12,493 nt of DNA, taken from positions 1 through 12,493 of the forward strand of contig JBDKIU010000126.1 of NCBI GenBank assembly GCA_039796915.1, read 5' to 3'. The first letter of the stretch is position 1; each line of letters opens with the position of its first letter. Source of the DNA: REEB481 sp039796915. GTDB taxonomy: Bacteria; Bacteroidota; Bacteroidia; NS11-12g; UBA955. A program made the position numbers and the translations under genes. The notes beneath the pieces were generated by a model. It did no database searches. It was given only the letters and a program-made list of their open reading frames with translations, and was not told the DNA's origin. Below, piece by piece: positions 1 through 6,713 of this stretch.

Positions 1-1
1 G

Positions 2-340
2 GTTAAATTGCTCACTCAGGATACCATCAATCTGCCGGTGATGGTAATTCGTCCGTTTCCAACAAGGGCAGCATTTGACCACGTTTTTGTTCATCGTGAT
101 ATTCCAGATGATGAACTGGAACGTGCACGGAAAAATCTTGAAGCTGAAGAACTGAAAGAACAGATGCGTTTGAAGCAGGCAGACGCAAGGCAGAGCTATC
201 AGGCTTTGATGCAACAAAGGGCAAATTTGCTTTACTATCAGGGACAGGCACCTCCCATGAACATCATGAGTCCGCTGGCCTGGTCTCAGTTTTTTGAAGC
301 CTGGAAACGAGGTGATTTCAAAAGAAAAAAGAAAAAGTAA
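2..340 (+). CDS. C-terminal part of an unrecognised protein (5' end outside window)
   Basis: The frame is open from the first full codon at position 2, so the gene starts upstream of the window; the TTG at 8 is an internal leucine rather than a convincing start. About 112 residues are visible. They run from a proline-rich stretch (PVMVIRPFPT) through a charged, probably helical segment (DELERARKNL, then Glu/Lys-rich) to a Tyr/Pro/Asn section and a very basic end (KRKKKK). The pattern recalls, from memory only, the C-termini of Bacteroidota secreted proteins that carry a carboxypeptidase-like regulatory domain at the N-terminus; that domain would lie outside the window, so this is not testable here. 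The gene converges on the minus-strand hydrolase gene with a single base between the two stop codons. Coding status is well supported; function is unknown. Confidence 0.75.
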   Translation, partial: VKLLTQDTINLPVMVIRPFPTRAAFDHVFVHRDIPDDELERARKNLEAEELKEQMRLKQADARQSYQALMQQRANLLYYQGQAPPMNIMSPLAWSQFFEAWKRGDFKRKKKK

Positions 341-341
341 A
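320..341 (-). terminator. Weak candidate terminator of the seven-gene operon
   Basis: Downstream of the hydrolase stop, the minus strand runs into a T-rich tract (about 337-320: runs of T5, T6 and T4 broken by single C). It is preceded by only a short possible stem (TCCT...AGGA around 351-369) inside the end of the hydrolase gene. The same bases encode the Lys/Arg tail of the convergent gene. The stem is poor, so this may not work as an intrinsic terminator. Confidence 0.2.
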
Positions 342-1307
342 TCAGTGCTCCTCCGGCCTGCCCAGGATTAGCCCTTTTCTGAATTTTTCTTCTTCCAACA
401 GTTCTTCCTCTGAAATGGTGATGTCTGATGCTATTTGTGGCAAATCGGGCTGTCCTGCATTTATCCAGGCAGTGAGCCAAAAAGCCGCCACCAATTGGAT
501 GCTCTGCCGAAACCTTCGCTCCACCATTCCATTCATGGATGCATCATAGGCTTGGCAAAACGCGGGTGCATACACCTTCACCAGCTGACTGCCTCTTGGT
601 TCAAATGTGTACTTCGCATCTCCGGGAAATAAGGCTGTCAAAGCCTGCTCTTGTTCCAATACCGTGTCGGATGCCGCATAGCTTTGTTCCATCGCCATCC
701 ATATAGAATGCATGGGTTTATCCAGATACAAGGCCGTTCCCGTGAGTAAATCATAGTCGTGCAGAAATAATTCCGGAATTCTCGATTCCCAAAGGCCATG
801 AATCCCGTGTTGATTGGTTCTTTGGCCGTTGTAATTTCCGCAAGCATGCAAGGGTACATGTGCATCCGCAATGTAATGACCAAGGTCGGCAGACAGTTTC
901 AGGATCTTAGCTATATCTTTTTCTTTAAACGCATCCGTCAACCTGTACAACATCAAATGACAGTGCCAGGGTACAATGCCGTGCGCCTTTAAGGTATCTT
1001 CTCCATAGGCTGAAACCGCCTCATTCCACCACATCGGAAGGGTGTCCAAGGGTGCAACATGTTCGTAGCGGTCGCAATCGAGATAATGCCTGCACGCTTC
1101 ATCCGCGATGGCATACCTCCGTTTATCGGCATCCACAGCATGCTGACCAACATAGTCTAAATGGTTCTTATAGAATCCAAAAAGCGGCGGAGGTAAACAA
1201 AATACCGCCAGCCTGTTGATTTGGGTATGGCCATAAAATCCCCAGGTCCAACCTTCGGGAAGGTTTATCAAGACCAGTGCCAGCACCAAGAATCGCTTCA
1301 ACAACAT
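342..1307 (-). CDS. Exported zinc-dependent phospholipase C / S1-P1 nuclease-like hydrolase
   Basis: A protein of 321 residues with a hydrophobic signal peptide (about 1-21). Predicted cleavage before Trp22 would give a mature N-terminus WGFYGH. In S1/P1 nucleases and zinc-dependent phospholipases C, the N-terminal Trp and a close His bind zinc, and Trp22 and His27 fit. Further candidate ligands are His115/His117 (WHCH), His144-x3-Asp148 followed by His150 and His154 (ADAHVPLH), and His170-x3-Glu174 (HGLWE). All elements of a trinuclear zinc site therefore appear present. The substrate, phosphodiester in nucleic acid or in phospholipid, cannot be decided from sequence. The protein most likely acts in the periplasm or outside the cell. 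It is the last gene of the minus-strand operon; its ATG follows the pdxJ stop after 1 nt, so translation is probably coupled. The acidic C-terminus (EELLEEEKF) has no obvious sorting signal. Confidence 0.85.
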   Translation of the reverse strand: MLLKRFLVLALVLINLPEGWTWGFYGHTQINRLAVFCLPPPLFGFYKNHLDYVGQHAVDADKRRYAIADEACRHYLDCDRYEHVAPLDTLPMWWNEAVSAYGEDTLKAHGIVPWHCHLMLYRLTDAFKEKDIAKILKLSADLGHYIADAHVPLHACGNYNGQRTNQHGIHGLWESRIPELFLHDYDLLTGTALYLDKPMHSIWMAMEQSYAASDTVLEQEQALTALFPGDAKYTFEPRGSQLVKVYAPAFCQAYDASMNGMVERRFRQSIQLVAAFWLTAWINAGQPDLPQIASDITISEEELLEEEKFRKGLILGRPEEH

Positions 1308-1308
1308 G

Positions 1309-2022
1309 TTATTTCAGCGCATGTTTATACATCTGAATGGCATTCTGAAAGCCAAAATATAAAGCATCACAAACCAGCGCGTGCCCAATGGAAACCTCTT
1401 GCAGCCCTGGAAGATTTGCGGCCAGATAGGACAGATTCTCTAGATCCAGGTCGTGGCCGGCATTGAGGCCCAGGCCAAGTTCGGTCGCTTTTTCAGCCGC
1501 AAGGATGTAAGGCAGCAGTGCTTGTGGACCATCCACAGGAAAATTGCTTGCATAAGCCTCTGTGTACAACTCAATCCGGTCGGTGCCTGTTTTTGCTGCG
1601 GCTTCTACCTGCACAGGGTCAGGATCCAGAAACAGACTGCTGCGAATGCCTGCAGAACGGAAGATGTTCAGTGTGGATGTAAGAAAGTCTTTGTGTTTAA
1701 TGGTATCCCATCCCGCATTGGAAGTCAGCACATCCGGCGGATCAGGAACCAGCGTAACCTGAGCAGGCTTAACCCGCAGCACCAATTCAATGAAATCGGG
1801 TGAGGGATATCCTTCGATATTGAATTCTGTGCTTAGCACTTCTTTCAGTGCGTACACATCGCTGTAGCGGATGTGTCGCTGATCTGGCCGCGGATGTACG
1901 GTGATTCCGTCTGCGCCATACATTTCGGCATCCAGTGCAGCCTGAACTACGTCCGGACGCTTGCCGCCTCTTGCATTCCGCAGGGTGGCGAATTTGTTGA
2001 TGTTTACACTCAGTTTTACCAT
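1309..2022 (-). CDS. pdxJ: Pyridoxine 5'-phosphate synthase
   Basis: PdxJ condenses 1-deoxy-D-xylulose 5-phosphate with 3-amino-2-oxopropyl phosphate to pyridoxine 5'-phosphate, the last ring-forming step of the DXP-dependent vitamin B6 pathway in the cytoplasm. The 237-residue protein has the usual length for a TIM-barrel PdxJ. It shows VNINK (6-10) with RNARGG, HPRPDQRH (43-50), EGYP (70-73), the phosphate-binding segment around NAGHDL (187-192) and SIGHALV (211-217). The residues matching the E. coli catalytic His45, Glu72 and His193 are His43, Glu70 and about His190, all present. The ATG lies 1 nt after the stop of the barrel gene upstream, and the stop is 1 nt before the next ATG, so it is embedded in a tight operon of mostly envelope genes. 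No other B6 gene is in the window. Confidence 0.97.
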   Translation of the reverse strand: MVKLSVNINKFATLRNARGGKRPDVVQAALDAEMYGADGITVHPRPDQRHIRYSDVYALKEVLSTEFNIEGYPSPDFIELVLRVKPAQVTLVPDPPDVLTSNAGWDTIKHKDFLTSTLNIFRSAGIRSSLFLDPDPVQVEAAAKTGTDRIELYTEAYASNFPVDGPQALLPYILAAEKATELGLGLNAGHDLDLENLSYLAANLPGLQEVSIGHALVCDALYFGFQNAIQMYKHALK

Positions 2023-2023
2023 G

Positions 2024-4084
2024 TCAGAAACTCCATTTGATCATCCCGCTCAGCGTTTTTGATTCCTGCCCGCGACCTTCATTCAAATCTGAGGAAAATC
2101 GCATGTATAAATCGCAACTGCGCGAAATCTTTTTCCGCAGCATCACATATAAGCTGCTTCCATTTCCATAAAATCCCTGCACATTGAATACATAGGGAAG
2201 GTCGCCTTCGAAGGCGTAAATCCGGCCCAGATAATCTCCTACATCATAGAAACTCAGACGTGCCGAAATTCGGTACCCACGGACCGGCTTGTTCATCTGA
2301 ACTTCATGAAACAGCAAACTCCCCCATTGCCTTGCCCGTCCTTCCACAACTGGCGTTGCACATTCAAACCTTGTGGAAAATGAAAGGTTTTTTCCCGCCG
2401 GATAATCAGCATGGAATCGCAGGCGCTTCACACTCAGCACCGATGGGGCATCTATCGGCAGCAGTGAAGCAGAAATGTTACGGGCTTGTGTTGTTTCACG
2501 GTATCGGAGGTACAGGAATATTTGTTTTCCCCGCGCATAGTTCAGCTCTGCGAGCCAGGAACCACCCGTGGATGGACTTGAAACCTGATAGCGCAACCAG
2601 TTCGATTTCCAAATGTCTTTATAACAAAGGAAGCCAATGTTTTTCCTGATGCGCCACTGTGCGCCAAGGTAGCAGCCCTGTTCATTGCTTTGATTGTTGC
2701 CAAATCCGATGGACATCGGATTGTTGAAGGTCTGGTCGTAATTGCGGTACAATAGAGAAACGTCCAGGTTTTGCGCCAGGCTCATCAGCAAGCCTACAAC
2801 ACTGCCCAATGATTTGTTTGCTCGTTCCGGATTGCGCACCTGTTCGAAAAACAGATGTATGTTTCTCAGCGTGTAATCACCATAAACGGAAAGCAATCGG
2901 GCAGGACTATTCTGACGGCTGAACCAATGATATAAATGGTTGCCTGAATTGTTCATGCCTGGGTTGAAGTCGTGTTTATAACTTACCCCCAAAGTGCCTG
3001 CTTTGAATTTCTTTTCCATGGCCATGGCAAACATGGGCATGCTGAATTGATTTCGGGATGCAATTTCCTTTCTGTTCCGATGCAATCCGGAGTTGAAAAA
3101 GTCGGCTATCAAGCCTTCCTCCAATTGGGTACTGTCGTTGATCCGCAACCCATCTTGCTTGTTGTTGGAATACATCAAATGGAGGCTCCAATTGTTCTTC
3201 ACCCATTGAGCTGCCACCCCGCGAAAAAACCGCACTTCGTTCACAGAACGGTAAGGTCGGATACCGGTCCGCGTGCGTTTGATGCTCATCACATTTGCCG
3301 ACTGGCTGAATGCAAGTCCGCTGCCCAGCAGCAAACCCTGACCGAAAGCGGCATGGTAATCGCCAATAATTACCCTGTTAAATGGTCCAATTTGTTCAAT
3401 GGCCAGATGCCCGGACAGGAAATCGGGTCCATTGCTTTGCCACCAGGGCTCGCCCGGATCTTTTTCAGCTGTGAGGGCCAGGCTATAAACTCCGGTCTTG
3501 TAGTACCTCAAACGTAAGCTCGACCTAATTGGATCGCCAAGGAATGCACGATCTCTGTTTACGCCGGTGTCTTTCAGCTCAAACCGTGGATCCAGATTTC
3601 CTTGTTGGAACCATGTGTAGCTCAGGGCTTCCACGGAACCCTGGTTCCAGTACGTTTTCAGGTTTTTCCACCCGCGTTCGCCCATGGTTTCCAGACGTAT
3701 AAAGGGCTGCAGGGCAGTAATAAGTTCCCTGCTGAATCCTTGAATCAGCTGTAGTTCATGTACATGCACCAGTGCGCCAAACTTCCTGCGATGTTCTATC
3801 AAGCCAAGTACAAGTTGTGCATCTAACAACGGGCAGGCCAGCAATTCATCGATGCCTGCGCGGTTGATGTTGATGGGCTGTTGATACAAGGCACTCAATT
3901 CATCGCTGATTTCTGTAAAATCGGCGCCACTGCCTTGTTGTTCCAGAAACCGTTCGAGGTAGTTCCGCAGGTCATCCGGTATCTGTGCTTTTGCAGGTTT
4001 TATGCTGAACATGAAAGGAATCACCACCGCACAAAGCCATCTCAGGAGATTCCTGATCAACGGCTGTTCATAGGTTCCCGCCAT
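2024..4084 (-). CDS. Helix-hairpin-helix domain fused to a predicted outer-membrane beta-barrel
   Basis: A protein of 686 residues. A signal peptide covers about 1-33, ending in AKA before Gln34. Residues 35-65 are probably helical. Residues 70-130 resemble the ComEA helix-hairpin-helix domain: NINRAGIDELL, then RRKFGALVHVHEL, then IQGFSRELI. The hairpin that is normally LPGIGP is CPLLDAQ here, so the glycines that contact DNA phosphate are missing. From about 150 to the end the sequence alternates polar and hydrophobic/aromatic residues in many short strands, with Asn/Gly-rich turns, and it finishes in Phe (IKWSF), as outer-membrane barrels do. I infer a periplasmic HhH-like domain attached to a barrel; the transported or bound partner is unknown. 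Its start follows the stop of the small barrel gene by 3 nt. A later Met (25) lies inside the signal peptide and is less likely as start. Confidence 0.85.
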   Translation of the reverse strand: MAGTYEQPLIRNLLRWLCAVVIPFMFSIKPAKAQIPDDLRNYLERFLEQQGSGADFTEISDELSALYQQPININRAGIDELLACPLLDAQLVLGLIEHRRKFGALVHVHELQLIQGFSRELITALQPFIRLETMGERGWKNLKTYWNQGSVEALSYTWFQQGNLDPRFELKDTGVNRDRAFLGDPIRSSLRLRYYKTGVYSLALTAEKDPGEPWWQSNGPDFLSGHLAIEQIGPFNRVIIGDYHAAFGQGLLLGSGLAFSQSANVMSIKRTRTGIRPYRSVNEVRFFRGVAAQWVKNNWSLHLMYSNNKQDGLRINDSTQLEEGLIADFFNSGLHRNRKEIASRNQFSMPMFAMAMEKKFKAGTLGVSYKHDFNPGMNNSGNHLYHWFSRQNSPARLLSVYGDYTLRNIHLFFEQVRNPERANKSLGSVVGLLMSLAQNLDVSLLYRNYDQTFNNPMSIGFGNNQSNEQGCYLGAQWRIRKNIGFLCYKDIWKSNWLRYQVSSPSTGGSWLAELNYARGKQIFLYLRYRETTQARNISASLLPIDAPSVLSVKRLRFHADYPAGKNLSFSTRFECATPVVEGRARQWGSLLFHEVQMNKPVRGYRISARLSFYDVGDYLGRIYAFEGDLPYVFNVQGFYGNGSSLYVMLRKKISRSCDLYMRFSSDLNEGRGQESKTLSGMIKWSF

Positions 4085-4087
4085 GAT

Positions 4088-4918
4088 TTACCAATTACAG
4101 GAAGCACTGAAATGAGGGCTGAATCCCAGCGAAGCATGGTAGCCGGCCGCACATTCTATGGTAATGTATCGCTTGCGCCAAACCGCGCCAAAGCTCAAGG
4201 GTTCAGGGCCGTTGCTGGTGCCGGCAAGAAAGGTGAAGGTTCCATAACGGTACCAGAGGCCTCCACGCAGGATGCTTCGGTTCGGATAGTCGCCGTAGCG
4301 CGCATGTACTTCGCCCATCAATCCGGCCTGCTTGCTCACGCGATGCCGCACGCCCGCCCGAAAATGCGCAGTACCCTGATGCTGAGCAGTAAAATCGTTT
4401 TCCACCCTGCTCAGGTTACGCAGCCAATCAAGCAGCACATCCGTCTTTTTTCCGGCTTTTAAAGCCATGCCAAGTTGCAGGGCGGGTTTTCCTTGCTGTT
4501 GATAGCTGCCCGTCATGAATGCTTTTTGGTAGTGCAGGCCCATGCCAAGGGTGAGCAGTTCACTGATTCTTCCGGCCAGTTGAAGGCGCAGCTCCTGTCG
4601 GTTCAGGTACATGCTTCCTGTGCGGTTCCATAAAATGCCCACGCGCAGCGATTTTATGCCCGTGCTGAATCCCAGCGAAGCGCTGCTCAATCCGCGTATT
4701 CCAAAGAAATTCCTGTATTCACTGAACAGGGCACGGGTGCTGTCCCAGCGCCCGGAGGCTGGACTATTGAAAATTCCAATGGCGCCCGGAGCCTGCAGCG
4801 AACCCAATCCGCTCAAGGCACGCGATGTTGCGCCAACCGGAGCTTGTGCATTGCCGGTGGTTAAGCCAAAAACAGGAAAGGGGAAAAGTAGGATGAACTT
4901 AGGGTTGATCAATTTCAT
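4088..4918 (-). CDS. Small predicted outer-membrane beta-barrel protein, unrecognised
   Basis: I choose the ATG at 4918, giving 276 residues, because it is directly followed by a signal peptide (MKLINPKFILLFPFPVFG, cleavage near GNA before Gln). The upstream in-frame Met at 5026 would add 36 residues lying wholly in the MerR gene. The mature part begins with an ALSGLGS...FNSPAS region that loosely recalls the N-terminus of PorV/FadL-like barrels, then shows alternating beta-strand patterns (LGFSTGIKSLRVGILW, LRLQLAGRI, LGMGLHY, FTFLAGT) and ends in Trp. I cannot assign it to a named family. The start overlaps the end of merR by 20 nt, and the stop is 3 nt before the helix-hairpin-helix barrel gene, so the two barrels are probably made together. 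The peptide ASLGFS occurs twice, encoded by identical 18-nt sequence. Confidence 0.75.
   Translation of the reverse strand: MKLINPKFILLFPFPVFGLTTGNAQAPVGATSRALSGLGSLQAPGAIGIFNSPASGRWDSTRALFSEYRNFFGIRGLSSASLGFSTGIKSLRVGILWNRTGSMYLNRQELRLQLAGRISELLTLGMGLHYQKAFMTGSYQQQGKPALQLGMALKAGKKTDVLLDWLRNLSRVENDFTAQHQGTAHFRAGVRHRVSKQAGLMGEVHARYGDYPNRSILRGGLWYRYGTFTFLAGTSNGPEPLSFGAVWRKRYITIECAAGYHASLGFSPHFSASCNW
4118..4135 (-). repeat. 18-nt direct repeat, copy 1 (encodes ASLGFS)
   Basis: GCTGAATCCCAGCGAAGC on the plus strand is identical to 4664-4681. Both copies lie in frame in the small barrel gene, 546 nt (182 codons) apart. It is read on the minus strand as Ala-Ser-Leu-Gly-Phe-Ser in what look like beta strands near each end of the protein. 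Confidence 0.6.
4664..4681 (-). repeat. 18-nt direct repeat, copy 2 (encodes ASLGFS)
   Basis: Identical to 4118-4135. This copy encodes the ASLGFS in the N-terminal third of the small barrel protein. Confidence 0.6.
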
Positions 4919-5237
4919 CCTTAAGGGCAAGAAGCTTTTCACGAAGTACGCGCAACCGTTCCAGCAATGAAGCCTGGATTTCTTCCTGAACGGCTGGCTT
5001 AGATAAGTGTTTCCTGACGCCTTCAAGGGTATAACCCTTGGTGCGGGTAAGGTAGATGATTTGCCTGATCAGGCTGATGTGGTCTTTGGTGTACAGACGT
5101 TCCCCACGCCGGTTTTTTACGGGTTTTAATTTGGGGATTTCCTGTTCCCAGAAACGCAACATGCTTTGGGTAACGTTCAACATTCCGGCAACCTCGCTGA
5201 TCCGGTAAAATGACTTCTCCTGATGCTCGTCTCCCAT
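4899..5237 (-). CDS. MerR-family transcriptional regulator, short form
   Basis: A 112-residue protein with an N-terminal winged helix-turn-helix: YRISEVAGMLNV (about 11-22), recognition segment SMLRFWEQE, wing NRRGERLYT, then the second helical motif ISLIRQI and GYTLEGVRKHL typical of MerR proteins. The C-terminus (about 85-110) is a Leu/Glu/Arg-rich helix likely to form the antiparallel dimer coiled coil. There is no effector-binding domain and not a single cysteine, so metal or thiol sensing as in classic MerR or SoxR is not expected. The gene sits 3 nt after the lipoprotein gene, and its last 20 nt overlap the start of the barrel gene in another frame. It may regulate its own operon, but no operator is evident. 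The target is unknown. Confidence 0.92.
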   Translation of the reverse strand: MGDEHQEKSFYRISEVAGMLNVTQSMLRFWEQEIPKLKPVKNRRGERLYTKDHISLIRQIIYLTRTKGYTLEGVRKHLSKPAVQEEIQASLLERLRVLREKLLALKDEIDQP

Positions 5238-5240
5238 AGC

Positions 5241-5681
5241 TTATTGAACGTCAAGAAAAACCTTCGAATCGCTGTCTATGTTGGTGTACTTTTCAAACAG
5301 GAAGTCCAGGTATCTGGTCTGCCCTGAATCCAACTGCAGCCGGCTGCTGGTTCTGCCGATTTCCTGTCCTTTGACATCCTGCACCCTGACGGAAATCTGC
5401 AGATCTGTTTTGCCCGAAGCAATGAAGTAAATGCTCAGTTTGTTGTCTGTGCCTTCACCATCGCTGCCAATCAGTGTTTTGCCCAGCTTCAGTCCCGTTT
5501 CTGTAAGCTGCGGCGACAGTTCCGGTTTGATGTCCAGCGCCTGTTCAACGCCGGAACCCACATGTTGTGCAATTGAACCTGCTGCTTTTCCGGCGGTTTC
5601 AGCGCCACTTTCGATTACGTCTCCAACCCGATGGCAGGAGGCAAAGAATGAAATTCCGAAGAAGAAAATAAAACGATACAT
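5241..5681 (-). CDS. Small predicted lipoprotein of unknown function
   Basis: A 146-residue protein with a short hydrophobic signal (YRFIFFFGISFF) ending in FASC, a plausible lipobox with the lipidated cysteine at residue 16; Phe at position -3 is less common than Leu. Residues 17-50 are Gly/Ala/Glu-rich and helical (SGAETAGKAAG), which may be a linker. Residues 80-146 look like a small beta domain (KLSIYFIASG, LQISVRVQDV, TRYLDFLFEKY). I do not recognise the family. The ATG is 6 nt after the M23 peptidase stop, and the stop is 3 nt before merR, so it is co-transcribed with both. From memory, a LemA-family gene often sits near this position in related genomes; this protein is not LemA. A role with the peptidase at the cell wall is inference from position only. 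Confidence 0.8.
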   Translation of the reverse strand: MYRFIFFFGISFFASCHRVGDVIESGAETAGKAAGSIAQHVGSGVEQALDIKPELSPQLTETGLKLGKTLIGSDGEGTDNKLSIYFIASGKTDLQISVRVQDVKGQEIGRTSSRLQLDSGQTRYLDFLFEKYTNIDSDSKVFLDVQ

Positions 5682-5687
5682 AAATGA

Positions 5688-6677
5688 TTAGTCAAATGAT
5701 TTGGTAGTTTTTGATGCTTTTTGAAGCATGCGCGCGTAGTCGCTGTCGCTTAAGTCATTGAAGTAGAAAAACGCCGGATTGAGGGGATGGTTGTTTTTTC
5801 GAACCTCGTAGTGGAGGTGTGGACCCGTGCTTTTTCCGGTATTCCCGACAAAGCCGATCAATTGTCCGCGAACAACCTTTTGTCCGCTGCGCACTTTGAA
5901 TCCGCTCAGGTGGGCGTACAAGGTGGTGTAGCCGTAGCCGTGGCTGATGACAATGTGGTTTCCATAACCCCATTCATCCTGTCGGATCTGCTGCACCGTT
6001 CCATCTCCGGTCGCTACCACATGTGTTCCGGGGGGCGCGGTGAAGTCCATGCCTGCGTGGAATTTCGTGGTATGGTAAAAAGGGTCAATGCGATAGCCGT
6101 AACCACTGGCCATTCGTTCCAGGTCTTTGTTGGCTACAGGTTGGATGGCCGGAACGCTGTTCAGGAGCGCATTTTTTGCCTTCACCATCTTTTCCAGCTG
6201 CTCATAAGACCTTTGCTGGCGTTCGGCGAGGCGGCTTAACTGGTCGAGTTTGGAGCGCAGGGATGCAAGCAAAGCGCCTTCTGGCATTTTCAGCAATTCC
6301 GCGTAGGCATTGATTTTTTCTTCGTCCGGTTTTAGTGGTTCGGCCTCGTAAATCATGCGGTAAATGCCGTTGTCGCGCTCGGCCAGCTCATTCATCTTGC
6401 GGTCAAGTTCGGCAACGTGCTGGCTGATGGCCTTCATCTGATTCTTCATCTTCTTGTTGGCATCCATCAGCGCTGCCTCGCGCGGTGTTGCCAGGGTTCT
6501 GGCGAAAATGAAAGAAAGTCCAATGCCAATTACAGAAGCGAGGGAAAGAAACCCAAAGGCGCGCCAAACCAGCATCGGAATGTTGGTGTGCACCTTTTCA
6601 AAGCTCAGGCTTTTCGGGTTGAAGAAATATTTGGTTTTCTTTGCCACTCGCGGACGTGTGGGTAATTTTGCCCCCAT
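5688..6677 (-). CDS. Membrane-anchored M23 (LytM-type) peptidoglycan endopeptidase
   Basis: With the ATG at 6677 the protein has 329 residues. It starts with a basic cytoplasmic segment (KKTKYFFNPKSLSFEKV), followed by one transmembrane helix (about 35-58), a long charged coiled coil (about 70-170) and a C-terminal M23 domain (about 190-305). Zinc ligands are present: HAGMD gives His207 and Asp211, and GPHLH gives the final His near 287-289; YAHL supplies the additional catalytic His. It is therefore likely an active endopeptidase cutting peptide crosslinks of peptidoglycan from the periplasmic face of the inner membrane. The longer open frame to 6716 adds 13 residues that would run almost into the alaS start and is unlikely. 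A GTG at 6647 giving VAKKTKYFF is a real alternative start. It is the first gene of the minus-strand operon and is divergent from alaS. Confidence 0.93.
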   Translation of the reverse strand: MGAKLPTRPRVAKKTKYFFNPKSLSFEKVHTNIPMLVWRAFGFLSLASVIGIGLSFIFARTLATPREAALMDANKKMKNQMKAISQHVAELDRKMNELAERDNGIYRMIYEAEPLKPDEEKINAYAELLKMPEGALLASLRSKLDQLSRLAERQQRSYEQLEKMVKAKNALLNSVPAIQPVANKDLERMASGYGYRIDPFYHTTKFHAGMDFTAPPGTHVVATGDGTVQQIRQDEWGYGNHIVISHGYGYTTLYAHLSGFKVRSGQKVVRGQLIGFVGNTGKSTGPHLHYEVRKNNHPLNPAFFYFNDLSDSDYARMLQKASKTTKSFD

Positions 6678-6679
6678 TG

Positions 6680-6713
6680 CAAACTTAAGGCAAAACGAGT
6701 AGTTTCCTTTCAA
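6680..6713 (-). promoter_or_regulatory. Possible promoter of the M23-to-hydrolase operon
   Basis: On the minus strand, TAAGTTTG (6687-6680) is an exact match to the Bacteroidota -7 consensus TAnnTTTG. A TTG (6713-6711) lies 23 nt upstream, at the long end of the accepted spacing for the -33 element. The box ends only 2 nt before the ATG at 6677, so transcription from it would begin at or inside that codon. Either the real start codon is the GTG at 6647, or the box is a chance match, or the operon has a promoter within alaS. This 42-bp gap is the only intergenic space upstream of the seven genes. Confidence 0.4.

Noticed and set aside
2972..4462. Long plus-strand open frames (181 and 193 codons) opposite the two barrel genes
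   Set aside because: They are antisense shadows: no signal peptide, no domain, rich in Cys, His and Pro, and the minus-strand genes have clear signal peptides and barrel patterns.
4919..5026. Extended N-terminus of the small barrel protein (start at 5026)
   Set aside because: The extra 36 residues lie wholly within merR, and the signal peptide begins at the Met at 4918.
6700..6707. TAGTTTCC as a -7 promoter box for alaS
   Set aside because: It has two mismatches to the fixed positions of TAnnTTTG; a TTG 20 nt upstream (6677-6679) is suggestive, but the total support is too weak to list as a feature.
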